A stretch of 64,000 bases of DNA from Pseudomonas oryzihabitans NBRC 102199 (GCF_000730625.1 NZ_BBIT01000011.1:1-64000); one strand, 5' to 3'; counted from the stretch's first letter, positions 29,840 through 41,889 are shown. Numbers and translations are program-made. The notes: a model not told the origin generated them from the sequence alone.

Positions 29840-30739
29840 ATGGCCAATGCCCTCCACGACATCCGCCTGCTCAAGCTGTTCGCCTGCGTGGTCCGCCACC
29901 AGGGGTTCGCCGCGGCGCAGCAGGAATTGAACCTGTCCACCTCGGCCATCAGCACCTACATGAGCCAGCTGGAGGGTCAGCTCGGCGTCACCCTCTGTCA
30001 TCGCGGCCGGGGCGGTTTCGCCCTGACCAGCAAGGGTGAACTCTTCCATCAGGAAACCCTGCGCATCCTGGGCGAGATCGAGGGCTTCGAACGCTATGCC
30101 ACCACCCTCAGGGGCGAACTGAGCGGCACCCTCAACCTCGGCGTGCTGGATTCGCTGTCCAGCGAACCGGCATTGCCGCTGGCTCAGGCGATCGGCCGCT
30201 ATACCCATGACTATCCCGGCGTGCATCTGCACCTGGCCGTGACCAGCCCCTATGAATTGCAGCTCGGCGTCCTGGAAGGACGGCTGGATCTCGCCGTGGG
30301 CGCCTTTTCCGCCCGTATGAACGGGGTGGTCTACCAGCCGCTGTATCGCGAGCAGCACTGGCTGTATTGCAGCGATCGGCATCCACTGTTCCAGGAGCGG
30401 CGCATCCCGGCCGAGATGATCACCCGCCAGCGGATGGTGCGACGCGGCTATTGGAGTCAGGCGGAGTTGGCTCGCCATGGCTTCAAGGAAAGCGCCGCCA
30501 CCGTGGAAAGCATGGAAGCGCAGTTGATCCTCATTCTCTCGGGTGCCTATATCGGCTATCTCCCGGAGCACTATGTCCACGCCTGGGTCGACCAGGGACG
30601 GCTCAAGGCCCTGCAACCGGCCACCTTCGGCTATCAGGCGCCGTTCTCCCTCATCAGCCGTCGAGGGCGCGGAAAGGAGCCGCTTATCCAGAGTTTTCAG
30701 CGCATCCTTAAAGCCCAGATGCAACATGCCGATAGCTAG
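29840..30739 (+). CDS. gbuR: LysR-family regulator, probable GbuR
   Basis: A 299-residue LysR regulator: helix-turn-helix at about 8-67 (FAAAQQELNLSTSAISTYMS) and an effector domain after residue 95 (LSGTLNLGVLDSLSSEPALP). It is transcribed away from gbuA across a short gap that contains a LysR-type dyad, so it most likely activates gbuA in response to 4-guanidinobutyrate, as in P. aeruginosa. The identification rests on context; the HTH itself is certain. Confidence 0.8.
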   Translation: MANALHDIRLLKLFACVVRHQGFAAAQQELNLSTSAISTYMSQLEGQLGVTLCHRGRGGFALTSKGELFHQETLRILGEIEGFERYATTLRGELSGTLNLGVLDSLSSEPALPLAQAIGRYTHDYPGVHLHLAVTSPYELQLGVLEGRLDLAVGAFSARMNGVVYQPLYREQHWLYCSDRHPLFQERRIPAEMITRQRMVRRGYWSQAELARHGFKESAATVESMEAQLILILSGAYIGYLPEHYVHAWVDQGRLKALQPATFGYQAPFSLISRRGRGKEPLIQSFQRILKAQMQHADS

Positions 30740-30742
30740 TAT

Positions 30743-30766
30743 GACGATAACCAAATGGTTACCGTC
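30743..30766. promoter_or_regulatory. Dyad between gbuR and the Aer-like receptor gene
   Basis: GACGATAACC / GGTTACCGTC around AAAT, nearly perfect (one non-complementary pair), four bases after the gbuR stop. There is no T-run, so it may be a 3' hairpin for gbuR or an operator for the receptor gene. Confidence 0.35.
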
Positions 30767-30846
30767 GGCGCCTGTGACGGCAGTTGGCCACCATTGAACT
30801 GGTTGATGTCGCACGGAGTAGATAACCCGCTAGATAAGGCACCCGC

Positions 30847-32412
30847 ATGCGCACGAATTTGCCGGTCACCCAGCAAGGCCGTACCTTCAAGGAAGAGGAA
30901 CGACTCATCTCCACCACTGACCTGCAGGGGAACATCACCTACTGCAACGAGGCCTTCATCGCCATCAGTGGCTATACCCGGGAGGAGCTGATCGGCAGTC
31001 CGCACAATCTGGTGCGTCATCCCGACATGCCGCCGCCGGTGTTCGGCCACATGTGGGCGACCCTCAAGGAGGGCAAGCCGTGGATGGGCATCGTCAAGAA
31101 TCGCTGCAAGAACGGTGATTTCTACTGGGTGAGCGCCTATGTCACCCCGATCCTCGAGCAGGGCCGGGTGATCGGTTACGAATCCGTGCGTTCGCTGCCC
31201 AGCGCCAGCGAAGTCCGTCGCGCCGGCGAACTCTATGCCCGCATCAATGCCGGCAAGGCCCCCGTGCCCATGACTCGCCGCCTGGGCAGCGCCATCGCCG
31301 CCTGCTGGTCGACGGTGGCAGCCACTGGCGTCATCCTCGGCGGCCACTTCCTGCTTGATGACACGTCTCAGGCGGTCCTCATCGTCGCGGCGCTGCTGGG
31401 TATCAGTGGCCATCAGCTGTATCGCCAACGCGCCAGCATCGAGCGCATCCTCGCCGATCATCCAAAGATGTTTTCCAGTGCCGTGGTCGCCCCGACCTAC
31501 AGCGACCAGTGCGGCGCCCCGGCCCGCCTGGACCTGGCGCTGCACAGCGAAGCCGCGCGACTGCAGACGGCCCTGACCCGCCTGGCCGATGTCGGCGACA
31601 GCGTGCGCCTGAAGGCCCGCGAATCCTCCCAACTGGCCCAGTCCGAGGCCGAATTGCTGGATCAGCAGCGCCATGAGACCGACCAGTCCGCCGCTGCCAT
31701 CACCCAGATGACTTCCACCATCCACGAGGTCTCGCAGAACGTCCAGGAGACCGCCCAGGCCGCCGCCAATGCCGAGAGCCTGGTGCATTCCGGGCGGGAC
31801 AAGGCCGAAGAGAGCCTGACGTCCATGCGCGAACTCGGCGCGGCGGTCAGCGACATCGGTCAGGCCGTTGGCGAGCTGGCGAACTCGACCCAGAGCATCG
31901 GCAGCGTTGCCGACGTCATCACCGCCATCGCCGAACAGACCAACCTGCTGGCGCTCAACGCCGCCATCGAGGCCGCCCGCGCCGGCGAAGCCGGTCGTGG
32001 TTTCGCCGTGGTGGCCGACGAGGTCCGCTCGCTGGCCTCGCGCACCCGCGAATCCACCGAACAGATCCACCAGATCATCGCCAATCTGCAGGCCAATGCC
32101 GACCGCGCCGTGGCCACCGCCAGTCGTGGCGAAGAGACCTCGCGCCAGAGCGAACGTCACTCGGCAGCGGTACGCGAATCCCTGGAAGGCATCAGTGCCT
32201 CGGTCAGCCTCATCACCGCCATGAGCCAGCAAATGGCCACCGCGGTGGAAGAGCAGAGTCACGTGTCCGAGGACATCAACCGCCAGATCAGCCGCATCGC
32301 CGATCTCTCCGACCACAGCTCGGCCCAGGCCCGTCGTGGCTCGGAACTGAGTCGCGAACTGGAAGGCATGGCCGACTACCTGCACGATCTCACCGCGCGC
32401 TTCAATCGCTAG
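30847..32412 (+). CDS. Aer-like PAS-domain methyl-accepting chemotaxis protein
   Basis: A 521-residue energy/redox taxis receptor. A PAS domain occupies residues about 20-115 ([37 protein letters not shown]). Next comes a hydrophobic hairpin (about 150-195) that anchors it from the cytoplasmic side. The signalling tip reads [20 protein letters not shown] and is followed by [15 protein letters not shown]. There is no periplasmic ligand domain and no evident HAMP, as in Aer. It would sense redox or oxygen through a PAS-bound flavin and signal to CheA. It is monocistronic. Confidence 0.92.
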   Translation: MRTNLPVTQQGRTFKEEERLISTTDLQGNITYCNEAFIAISGYTREELIGSPHNLVRHPDMPPPVFGHMWATLKEGKPWMGIVKNRCKNGDFYWVSAYVTPILEQGRVIGYESVRSLPSASEVRRAGELYARINAGKAPVPMTRRLGSAIAACWSTVAATGVILGGHFLLDDTSQAVLIVAALLGISGHQLYRQRASIERILADHPKMFSSAVVAPTYSDQCGAPARLDLALHSEAARLQTALTRLADVGDSVRLKARESSQLAQSEAELLDQQRHETDQSAAAITQMTSTIHEVSQNVQETAQAAANAESLVHSGRDKAEESLTSMRELGAAVSDIGQAVGELANSTQSIGSVADVITAIAEQTNLLALNAAIEAARAGEAGRGFAVVADEVRSLASRTRESTEQIHQIIANLQANADRAVATASRGEETSRQSERHSAAVRESLEGISASVSLITAMSQQMATAVEEQSHVSEDINRQISRIADLSDHSSAQARRGSELSRELEGMADYLHDLTARFNR

Positions 32413-32425
32413 GGCGGAGCAGGGC

Positions 32426-32451
32426 GGCGGCGATCCGGTATGATCGCCGCC
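32426..32451. terminator. Hairpin after the Aer-like gene
   Basis: GGCGGCGATC / GATCGCCGCC, a perfect 10-bp stem with a CGGTAT loop, 14 bases after the stop and 22 before the next start. It lacks a T-run. The loop region TATGAT could instead serve as the -10 of the DTW gene. Confidence 0.4.
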
Positions 32452-32473
32452 CCGATTCGCTCCGGAAGCCCTG

Positions 32474-33085
32474 ATGTCCCGTCCCGCCTGCGCCCGCTGC
32501 CAGCGTCCCCTGTCGCTCTGCCTGTGCGCGCTGATTCCTGCCCTGGCCAGTCGCACCCGGGTGCTGCTGCTGCAGCATCCCAGCGAGCGGCGCCATCCGC
32601 TCAACACGGCGCGCCTGGCCGCCCTGGGGCTCGACAATGCGCAGCTGGAGATTGGCGAGTCCTTTCCCGACCTGCCGCTCTGGCTCGCTGACCATGACGC
32701 CTGGCTGCTGTTTCCCGGACCCGAGGCGGTCACGGTCGATCTGTTGCCGCCTGCTGCCGTGACCAAAGCGCCACGGCTGCTGGTGATTCCCGACGGCACC
32801 TGGCGCAAGGCGCGCTTGCTGCTGCACGCCAATCCGCTGCTGGCGGCCCTGCCCAGGCTTACCCTGCCGCCTGGCGCACCCTCGCGCTATCGGGTGCGCA
32901 AGGCCCCGGCGCCGGATGCGCTGTCGACGGTGGAGGCCGTGGTCGCGGCGTTGAATGCGCTGGAGGCGCCGCGCCGCTTCGATGCCTTGCTGGCACCCTT
33001 CGAGGCGCTGATCGACGGCCAGATCGCCGCCATGGGGCCGGAAACCTTTGCACGCAATCATGGCGGCGCAGAGCCGCGCGACTGA
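32474..33085 (+). CDS. DTW-domain tRNA-uridine aminocarboxypropyltransferase (TapT-like)
   Basis: A 203-residue DTW-domain protein. The N-terminal zinc knuckle CARCQRPLSLCLC, VLLLQHPSERRHPLNTARLA, the signature PDGTWRKARLL (DGTW in place of the eponymous DTW context) and SRYRVRKAP are all present. TapT adds the 3-amino-3-carboxypropyl group from SAM to tRNA uridine-47 (acp3U). There are two DTW subfamilies in bacteria; the DGTW form supports the TapT/TuaA-type enzyme. GC-rich hairpin upstream. Confidence 0.85.
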   Translation: MSRPACARCQRPLSLCLCALIPALASRTRVLLLQHPSERRHPLNTARLAALGLDNAQLEIGESFPDLPLWLADHDAWLLFPGPEAVTVDLLPPAAVTKAPRLLVIPDGTWRKARLLLHANPLLAALPRLTLPPGAPSRYRVRKAPAPDALSTVEAVVAALNALEAPRRFDALLAPFEALIDGQIAAMGPETFARNHGGAEPRD

Positions 33086-33144
33086 GGGAATTACCCGGGT
33101 GCCGGACCACTCTACCTAGAGAGAGTCAGCAGAGGAGTCACCCC

Positions 33145-33312
33145 ATGTCCCGCTTCCCGATCCGCCAGCACGACGAATTCGCCAGCCTTGCCATGCCCCG
33201 CGCTGGCGGTGAACCCGATCAGCCCGATCCGGCGCCCATCCAGCCCAGCGAGCCGGGCGAGCCCACCGTCCCCGATCAGGCACCGCCGACCCCCATGGCC
33301 AGAGCCGCCTGA
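33145..33312 (+). CDS. Small proline-rich hypothetical protein (55 residues)
   Basis: A short open frame starting MSRFPIRQHDEFASLAMPRA and continuing as an acidic, proline-rich tail (PDQPDPAPIQPSEPGEP). It has a strong ribosome site (AGAGGAG, eight bases before ATG) and a textbook terminator 19 bases after the stop, so it looks like a genuine small gene. There is no signal peptide, membrane segment or recognised domain. The low-complexity tail suggests disorder. Function unknown. Confidence 0.6.
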   Translation: MSRFPIRQHDEFASLAMPRAGGEPDQPDPAPIQPSEPGEPTVPDQAPPTPMARAA

Positions 33313-33331
33313 GCGCCGCTGCGTTTCCCAT

Positions 33332-33367
33332 GAAAAAAGGGCGATCATCACTGATCGCCCTTTTTTC
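33332..33367. terminator. Strong bidirectional rho-independent terminator
   Basis: GAAAAAAGGGCGATCA / TGATCGCCCTTTTTTC, a perfect 16-bp palindrome with a TCAC loop and T-runs on both strands. It ends the small gene on + and the YecA-YbaN operon on -. Confidence 0.93.
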
Positions 33368-33382
33368 ACGCCGGTCGCGCGG

Positions 33383-33781
33383 CTAGCGCCGGGTCTTCTG
33401 CCGGAGCAGGTAGACCGTCACCGCCGCGCAGCTGGTGAAGGCCGCTACCCGTGCCCAGACGTAGGGCACCAGCCAGCAGGAAAAGCCCACGCTGATCCAC
33501 ATGGCGACGATGGCGTAGACCTTGCCCTTGAGCGGGATGCCTTCGCCTTCCAGATAGGGCTTGACCCATGGCCCCAGCCATTTGTGGTTGATCAGCCACA
33601 GATAGAAGCGCTCCGAACTGCGCATGAAGCAGGCCGCGGCCAGGAGCAGGAAGGGCGTGGTGGGCAGCAAGGGCAGAAAGGCGCCGATGATGCCCAGGGC
33701 CACGCTGAGCCAGCCGAGGCCCAGCAGCAGGTAGCGGACCCAGCCCTTGCGCTGGCGGGGTCTGGGGGTGGCCTCGTCCAT
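33383..33781 (-). CDS. YbaN/DUF454-family inner-membrane protein
   Basis: A 132-residue membrane protein with three to four helices. The DUF454 signature GWLSVALGIIGAFLPLLPTT and then PFLLLAAACFMRSSERFYLWL is intact, as is HKWLGPWVKPYLEGEGIPL. The function is unknown in any organism I recall. It starts three bases after the YecA-like gene ends, so the two form an operon ended by the terminator at 33332. Confidence 0.88.
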   Translation of the reverse strand: MDEATPRPRQRKGWVRYLLLGLGWLSVALGIIGAFLPLLPTTPFLLLAAACFMRSSERFYLWLINHKWLGPWVKPYLEGEGIPLKGKVYAIVAMWISVGFSCWLVPYVWARVAAFTSCAAVTVYLLRQKTRR

Positions 33782-33784
33782 CGC

Positions 33785-34369
33785 TCAGTGACGCGGCTTG
33801 AGCAGCGCCGGCTTTTCTTCGGGGGAATGGCAGAGCAGGAACAGCTGGGTCAGCAATTCCGGGATCTGCACCATCATGTCGGCGACCAGGCGACGGTCCT
33901 GGGCGATTTCGGAGAACTCCGGCTGTTCGTCGAACAGACCCGAACCCACCATGATCGGCAGCAGCAGCTCGCTGACCTCGTCTTCGGCGTCTTCGAACCA
34001 CACGGCTTCGCGCAGGAACACGCCTTCCATGAAGCCGATGCACCAGCCGCGCAGTTCGGAGTCGTCCGGCTCGGGGCCGAGATCCAGGTCGCAGGGCAGG
34101 TCCAGCTCTTCGTCACTGCCCAGCACGCGTAGGATATGCGCCTTGAGCTGCACCAGGGAGCGCTCGATCTCCTCCTGCTGGGCGGCGTCGCGATACTGCG
34201 GCGGCTCGGCGAAGAGGGCGTCGATCCACTCGCGTTCGGGAACCTCTTCCGGGCAGATGGACAGGGCGGTCAGGTAGCCATGGGCGGCTACGTAGTCGAG
34301 CGCTTCTTCGTGCAGATCGTCTGCATCGAGAAAATCGCGCAGACGGGTCAATTGTTCGGCGAAGGACAT
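33785..34369 (-). CDS. YecA/YgfB-family (UPF0149) protein
   Basis: A 194-residue acidic, helical protein of the YecA family: [20 protein letters not shown] near the N-terminus, then [14 protein letters not shown] and [13 protein letters not shown]. Some relatives carry a C-terminal SEC-C zinc motif; here the C-terminus ([15 protein letters not shown]) lacks a full set of metal ligands. The function is unknown. It is the first gene of a two-gene operon with the YbaN protein and is divergent from recQ. Confidence 0.85.
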   Translation of the reverse strand: MSFAEQLTRLRDFLDADDLHEEALDYVAAHGYLTALSICPEEVPEREWIDALFAEPPQYRDAAQQEEIERSLVQLKAHILRVLGSDEELDLPCDLDLGPEPDDSELRGWCIGFMEGVFLREAVWFEDAEDEVSELLLPIMVGSGLFDEQPEFSEIAQDRRLVADMMVQIPELLTQLFLLCHSPEEKPALLKPRH

Positions 34370-34531
34370 CGGCTACTTACCTCGGAAAGGATTCGAAAGG
34401 GCAGAACGGCCGGAATTGTAGACGAGCGCCCCGGTCACGTCGAACCTGACGGCCCGGCGCCGGCCGACGGAAAAGCACCGCCGCAGCGACCTCGGCATCC
34501 GTATAATGGCCGTTCCATTCGAGGAGGCTTC

Positions 34532-36670
<2,139 letters not shown>

Positions 36671-36743
36671 CGAGGCGCGGCGGTTGCCCCGCCATGCCGG
36701 TAAACAGAATAATGAGAAAATCCAAGTACAAGGTTTAGCCTGA

Positions 36744-37181
36744 ATGACCCCTACCGATCCACACCTGTTTGGCCGCCAGATCTTCCACGTGTCCCGTGCC
36801 TGGCGCGCCGAGCTCGACCGGCGCCTGAGTCATCTGGGGCTGTCTCAGGCGCGTTGGCAGGTATTGCTGAACCTGGCGCGGATGAAGGGCGTCCAGCCCA
36901 CCCAGCGTGAGCTCGCCCAGAGCATCAGCATCGAGGGGCCGACCCTGGCACGGCTGCTGGACGGTCTGGAAAAGCAGGGGCTGGTCAAGCGCCTGGCGGT
37001 TACCGAGGACCGGCGTGCCAAGCGCATCATGCTGACCCAGGAGGCCGGTCCGCTGATCGAGAAGATCGAGACCATCGCCGAAGCCCTGCGCAAGGAGCTG
37101 CTCAGCGGCCTGGACGACGAAGAGATCGCCATCTGCCAACAGGTACACCAGCGCGTCCTGGCCAATCTCGAGCGCGGTTGA
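36744..37181 (+). CDS. MarR/SlyA-family transcriptional regulator
   Basis: A 145-residue winged-helix regulator. The DNA-binding region is TQRELAQSISIEGPTLARLL, with the wing VTEDRRAKRIMLT. Overall it resembles the SlyA branch, which responds to aromatic or oxidative signals. It lies alone between recQ and the FimV-like gene; PAO1 has a similar order in the PA3339-PA3344 region as I remember it. The target genes cannot be read from the sequence. Confidence 0.88.
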   Translation: MTPTDPHLFGRQIFHVSRAWRAELDRRLSHLGLSQARWQVLLNLARMKGVQPTQRELAQSISIEGPTLARLLDGLEKQGLVKRLAVTEDRRAKRIMLTQEAGPLIEKIETIAEALRKELLSGLDDEEIAICQQVHQRVLANLERG

Positions 37182-37420
37182 CTGCCGTCTGGCGGCTTGC
37201 CCCGCGCGGGTAGCGCCCCCCGCCGTCAACACCCGCTTCGGCCGAGGCGTCTGGGTCGCCTATCGCGCCCAGTCGCCTTCGCGGTGGGCTTTTCGGCGCG
37301 TGCGGCCATCGGTTTGCCGTCTGTCGGTATCGATGCTACGTTCCAGCGTAGCGGAGGCGATTTTTGTGAGCCACCGCGCTAAAACACCGGTTTACTCGAA
37401 TACCTGACGCAGCGGTATCC

Positions 37421-39619
37421 ATGGTCGCGAAACGCCGTCCCCTTGCCTTTGTCATCCTGTCGGCCGCCGCGCTGACCACTCTTCCTCAAGCGGCGCTCGC
37501 GCTCGGCCTGGGGGGCATCACCCTGCAGTCCGCTCTGAACGAGCCCCTGCGCGCGCGGATCGAGCTGGTCAATATCGGCGATGCCGATGCCGGGGACTTC
37601 CGCATCCACCTGGCGGCGAACGAGGCGTTCGCCCAGGCTGGCGTGGACCGCACCCAGTTCCTCGATGACCTGGTATTCACCCCGCACCTGCGCACGGCGG
37701 CCGGCAGCTACATCGAGGTCACCTCGCGCCGCTCGCTGGTCGAGCCCTATCTCGGCTTCATCGTTCAGCTGGAACAGCCAGGCGGCAAGCAGCTGCGCGA
37801 ATTCACCCTGCTGGTGGATCCCCCGCGCAGCGGTGGCGCCCCTACCAGCGTCGCCAGTACGGCGCCGGCGCGGGTCCAGGCTGCACCCGCGCGCGCCGCC
37901 GCTGCGGCCCCCGCCACGGGCTCGATGGCTCGACAAGCCGTTTCGGCGCCGCGCCAGGGGCTGGCACCTTCGCCGGATCTGGCTGCCGGGGAAGGCGTCT
38001 ACCAGACGCGTCCCAAGGACACCCTCTGGAGCATTTCCAAGCGCCTGGGGCCCATGGCGAACCGGTCGGCGGAGCAGCTCATGGCCGATCTGTTCGCGCT
38101 CAATCCGGCGTCCTTCGCCAACAACGATCCCGGGCGACTCAAGGCGGGGCAGCGCCTGCGGCTACCGGTGGGGGTCAGCGAGCCTGCGCCGCGGCAACCC
38201 GTGGTGGCCAAGACCGCCCCATCGCCGGCGCCCACCCCGGTGCCCGCGGCACCGGTCGCCGCCGCGCCGGTGCTGGCACCTGCACCCGCGGCCTCGGCAG
38301 CCGCACCAGCGCCCGTCGCGGCCCCAGCCCCGGCAAGCGAAGGGGCGGCGCCACCCGTAACGGCGCCGCAGCCCGCCGCAAGCCCTGCCGAGGACACCAA
38401 GCCGCTGCTGGTGACCCAGGACCTGGGTCGGCAGGTCGGCGATCTGGAGGGTCAGCTCACCCAGCTGCAGGAGCGCTACGACGCGCTGCTGGCGCAGAAA
38501 GAGGCGATGATCGAACAGCTTCAGCAGGACCGTGACGGTCTGCAGCAGCAGTTGAAGCAGGCGCGTTCGGTGGCCCTGGCCGCGCCGACGCCGGTAGGCA
38601 CCCCCGCGGCACCTGCAACGCCAGCGCCGCAGGCGGCACCCGTTGTGGGTTCCACGTCCGACAGCGCCGACGAAGGCCTGCTGTCCCTGCGCTCGCTGTT
38701 GCTGGCTGGCGCCGCGGCCATTCTGGCCCTGGCCGGGGTGCTCTGGTGGCGTCGGCGCCAGGCCGAAGAGGCTGCTGTCGACGTGGAGGACGAGGTCGAG
38801 CAGCTCGACAGGGCGGAGCCCCTGCCCGAGCCCGTTCTGGCCGCTACCCAGCCGGTGCCTGCCAAGGCCAGGCCGGCGACCGTCGCCAGCCCGGCGCCGG
38901 TCGACGATCATGCCGGTCGTGCGGAGATCTACATCGCCTATGGCCGTTACGGCCAGGCGCGAGAAGTGCTGGAAAGCGGTCTCGCCGAAGACGATCGGCG
39001 GCAGGATCTGCGGCTGCTGCTGCTCCGGGTACTGGCCACCCTGGGCGAGGCCCAGGCGTTCCGGCAGCACGAACAGCGCTTTCTCGCGCTGGGCGGCGTG
39101 GCGGCGAGCCTGGCAGTGCTGCATGCCCAGTTTCCCGGGATGTCCGCCGAACCGGTGGACCCCCTGCTGGAAGATGATCTGGACCTCGACCTGCCGGCGT
39201 TCGACGCGCCAGCGAGCGAGTGGTCGGCGGAATTGCAATTCGCCGAGCCGGCGGCGCCTGCCCCGGTGACCGAAGAGCACTATGACCTGGATCTGGCCGA
39301 CCTCAGTCTCGATGAGGCCATTGCCCTGACCGAGGAGCTGGATGCCGATTCCGGGTGGAAGCAGGTCGATGCCCTGGAGGTCAGCCTCGAGGACGACTTC
39401 CCCGAAGGCCTGGGCGAGTTGCCGGCGGTCATGGAGCTGGACCTGAGTCTCGACGAGCACTTCATGGCCGACACCATCGCCCGGCGGTTCGCCGAGGCCG
39501 AGGCCTGTCTCGACCAGGGCGACGTCCAGCACGCGACCTCGTTGCTGCAGGAGATCGTCAGCGAGGGCAGCGACAGTCAGCGCGAGCGGGCCGAGATCCT
39601 GCTGTCCCGCATCGCCTGA
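37421..39619 (+). CDS. FimV/HubP-family polar landmark protein
   Basis: A 732-residue protein. It has a signal peptide (about 1-27), a FimV N-terminal domain (GITLQSALNEPLRARIELV), a LysM domain around 188-248 (VYQTRPKDTLWSISKRLG), a long Ala/Pro linker, a coiled coil around 325-385, one membrane helix around 425-447 (SLLLAGAAAILALAGVLWW), and a cytoplasmic acidic region ending in a TPR-like FimV motif (EACLDQGDVQHATSLLQEIV). FimV/HubP proteins organise pole-associated systems such as type IV pili and twitching. Its distance from asd and truA suggests a second, FimV-like paralogue rather than the principal FimV. Confidence 0.85.
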   Translation: MVAKRRPLAFVILSAAALTTLPQAALALGLGGITLQSALNEPLRARIELVNIGDADAGDFRIHLAANEAFAQAGVDRTQFLDDLVFTPHLRTAAGSYIEVTSRRSLVEPYLGFIVQLEQPGGKQLREFTLLVDPPRSGGAPTSVASTAPARVQAAPARAAAAAPATGSMARQAVSAPRQGLAPSPDLAAGEGVYQTRPKDTLWSISKRLGPMANRSAEQLMADLFALNPASFANNDPGRLKAGQRLRLPVGVSEPAPRQPVVAKTAPSPAPTPVPAAPVAAAPVLAPAPAASAAAPAPVAAPAPASEGAAPPVTAPQPAASPAEDTKPLLVTQDLGRQVGDLEGQLTQLQERYDALLAQKEAMIEQLQQDRDGLQQQLKQARSVALAAPTPVGTPAAPATPAPQAAPVVGSTSDSADEGLLSLRSLLLAGAAAILALAGVLWWRRRQAEEAAVDVEDEVEQLDRAEPLPEPVLAATQPVPAKARPATVASPAPVDDHAGRAEIYIAYGRYGQAREVLESGLAEDDRRQDLRLLLLRVLATLGEAQAFRQHEQRFLALGGVAASLAVLHAQFPGMSAEPVDPLLEDDLDLDLPAFDAPASEWSAELQFAEPAAPAPVTEEHYDLDLADLSLDEAIALTEELDADSGWKQVDALEVSLEDDFPEGLGELPAVMELDLSLDEHFMADTIARRFAEAEACLDQGDVQHATSLLQEIVSEGSDSQRERAEILLSRIA

Positions 39620-41818
39620 TCAGAAGCTGTTGCCCAGGTTGATGTAGAAGGCGTGCTCGCCCTGGTCGCTCAGGCCATAGGTGAACTTGAGCGGCCCCAG
39701 TGGCGTATCCAGGCCGAGGAACAGGCTGGCTGCGCTGATGTTGCCGCTGTCGTAGTCGTCGTCGCGGTTCCAGATCCGCCCCTGCTCCAGGCTGCCACCC
39801 AGGTACACCGGGGTGTCCAGTGGGAACAGCGAGCGTTGCGTGAGCTGGTGGTAATAGATCAGCCGCGCCAGACCGTAGTTCTGCCCGGACAGGGCGTCCT
39901 GCCGATAGCCCGAGAGCTGCCAGGCTCCGCCCAGCAGGAAGCTGCTGGTCACCACATTGGTGTCGCTGTCGGTCGATAGGGTGCGGCCCAGACCGCCACC
40001 CAGCACGAAGGTGTTGTAGCCGTAGCTGAGCGCCTTGTTCAGGTGCAGATCCAGCTGACGATATCGCGAATCCGAGCCCAGGCTCGGATCGAATTGCTTG
40101 AGCGTCAAGGCCAGGTCCTGGCCCTCGCGCGGGAAGTTCACGTCGTCCAGATCGTCCAGCGAATAGCGCAATACGTAGAAGCCTTCGGTAAAGGACTCCT
40201 CGGGTGTCTCTCGCGGGCCGACGTGCACCTTGGTGCTGCCCCAGTCGTGGCCGATGCCCAGGCGTATCTCGGCCTTGTTGCCGATCTGCCTACCCACGTT
40301 CAGGCCGAAGCCATAGCGTTCGCGGCGGTATTCGGCGATGGGGTCGTTGCGTTCCAGCTGTTCGATGTTGCGCGCCTCGCCGCCGATATAGGGGGCGATG
40401 AAATAGCGTGAGCCGACGTCCAGCGGCTGGTAGAACTCGCTGTAGAGCTCCTGGTGATCGCCGATCTGCACCCGCGTCAGCCATTCGCCACCCAGGCGAT
40501 TGAGGCCATTGATGCGATAGCTGGCACCGAAGTTGAAGGCGCTGTCGCCTCGCAGGTCATCCGACAGATTCAGGCCCAGCCGCAGGAAGTCCGTGCCGCT
40601 GCGCTTGCCGCGGGCGTAGATCACCAGCACGTTGTCACCGGGGCCATCCCGGCGGATGCGGTATTCCACCTGGTCGAAGTAGTCCAGGCCATAGAGGGTG
40701 CTCATGTCATCCTGCAGGCGCTCGACATTGAGCGGTTCGCCCAGGCGCTGGCGGATGTAGTGGCGGATGACCTCGTCCTCGACCTTGGAATCGTTTTCGA
40801 TGCGGATGGCGTCGATGACCGGGGTGCGGCTGCTAGGTGCACGCGCGGCCGCCACCGCGGTGGTGCGTTCGTTCTTCGCGTCCTTGCGCAGCACCGCGAG
40901 CTCGCCGGCCATGGCCATCGTCGCCCGGTAGCCCGCATCGATCAGCGCCTTGACCTCGCTGAAGTCGGCGCTGGTATAGCTGGCCAGCGGCGGCTGGATC
41001 AGCAGGTCCTGCTTGCCCAGGGTCGCCAGTTGCGCCTGGGAGTTGTTGCGGGTCATCAGGGTGGTGGACTGATTGAGCACGTCCAGCACCGTGGTCAGGT
41101 CCTTGCGCTTGAGCAGCGCGGTGCCGATGTCGACCACCACCACCCGCTGCGCGCCCATGTCCCGCGCCACGTCGATGGGGATGTTGTCGACCATGCCGCC
41201 GTCCACCAGCAGCCGACCGTCGATCTCCACCGGGGCGAACACCGCCGGAATCGACATGCTGGCGCGGATGGCCCGGGGCAGGTGGCCGTGGTCGAACACC
41301 ACCTTCTCGCCGGTGGTGATGTCCGTGGCCACGGCGCGGAAGGGGATGGCCAACTGGTTGAAATCCCGGGTGTCGCTGGTATGCACGAACAGCTTTTCCA
41401 GCATCATCCCCAGGTTCTGGCCCTGGATCACCCCGATCGGCAGGCCCAGGGTGCCATCGTCGCGAAAGCTCAGCTTCTGCTTGACCAGGAAATCGCGGTC
41501 ATCCTGCTTGCGCCTGAAGGGCACGTCCTTGCGTGGCGGCTGGTCGGAAAGCACCTGGCCCCAATCCATGTCCAGCGCGATGCGTTCCAGTTCCTCGGCG
41601 CTGTAGCCGGCGGCATAGAGACCACCGATCACCGCGCCCATGCTGGTGCCGGCGATGGCGTCGACCTGGATGCCCTGTTCCTCCAGCGCCTTGAGCACGC
41701 CGATATGCGCCAGCCCCCGGGCCGCGCCGCCGGACAGCACCAGTCCCACCTTGGGCGGTGGCGCACCCCAGGCCAGGGCGGACAGCAGAAGGCAGACTAC
41801 GGGCAGCAACAGGCGCAT
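39620..41818 (-). CDS. plpD: PlpD-like patatin phospholipase, type Vd autotransporter
   Basis: A 732-residue secreted phospholipase fused to its own outer-membrane transporter. It has a signal peptide (LLLPVVCLLLSALAWG), a patatin domain with SGGAARGLAHIGVL, nucleophile GTSMG (Ser59) and DGGM (Asp206), a single POTRA-like region around 340-410 (VIDAIRIENDSKVEDEVIRH), and then a 16-strand-type beta-barrel ending in aromatic Phe. This is the domain plan of P. aeruginosa PlpD. The passenger cleaves phospholipids at the surface or after release. I use the ATG at 41818; an in-frame GTG at 41830 adds four residues. The gene is convergent with the FimV-like gene. Confidence 0.9.
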   Translation of the reverse strand: MRLLLPVVCLLLSALAWGAPPPKVGLVLSGGAARGLAHIGVLKALEEQGIQVDAIAGTSMGAVIGGLYAAGYSAEELERIALDMDWGQVLSDQPPRKDVPFRRKQDDRDFLVKQKLSFRDDGTLGLPIGVIQGQNLGMMLEKLFVHTSDTRDFNQLAIPFRAVATDITTGEKVVFDHGHLPRAIRASMSIPAVFAPVEIDGRLLVDGGMVDNIPIDVARDMGAQRVVVVDIGTALLKRKDLTTVLDVLNQSTTLMTRNNSQAQLATLGKQDLLIQPPLASYTSADFSEVKALIDAGYRATMAMAGELAVLRKDAKNERTTAVAAARAPSSRTPVIDAIRIENDSKVEDEVIRHYIRQRLGEPLNVERLQDDMSTLYGLDYFDQVEYRIRRDGPGDNVLVIYARGKRSGTDFLRLGLNLSDDLRGDSAFNFGASYRINGLNRLGGEWLTRVQIGDHQELYSEFYQPLDVGSRYFIAPYIGGEARNIEQLERNDPIAEYRRERYGFGLNVGRQIGNKAEIRLGIGHDWGSTKVHVGPRETPEESFTEGFYVLRYSLDDLDDVNFPREGQDLALTLKQFDPSLGSDSRYRQLDLHLNKALSYGYNTFVLGGGLGRTLSTDSDTNVVTSSFLLGGAWQLSGYRQDALSGQNYGLARLIYYHQLTQRSLFPLDTPVYLGGSLEQGRIWNRDDDYDSGNISAASLFLGLDTPLGPLKFTYGLSDQGEHAFYINLGNSF

Positions 41819-41889
41819 AGGACGGACCACATGGCGGACGGGATCGAGGGCTGCGTATTATAGGGAGCCCAGGCCTTGCGAGGTGTACC

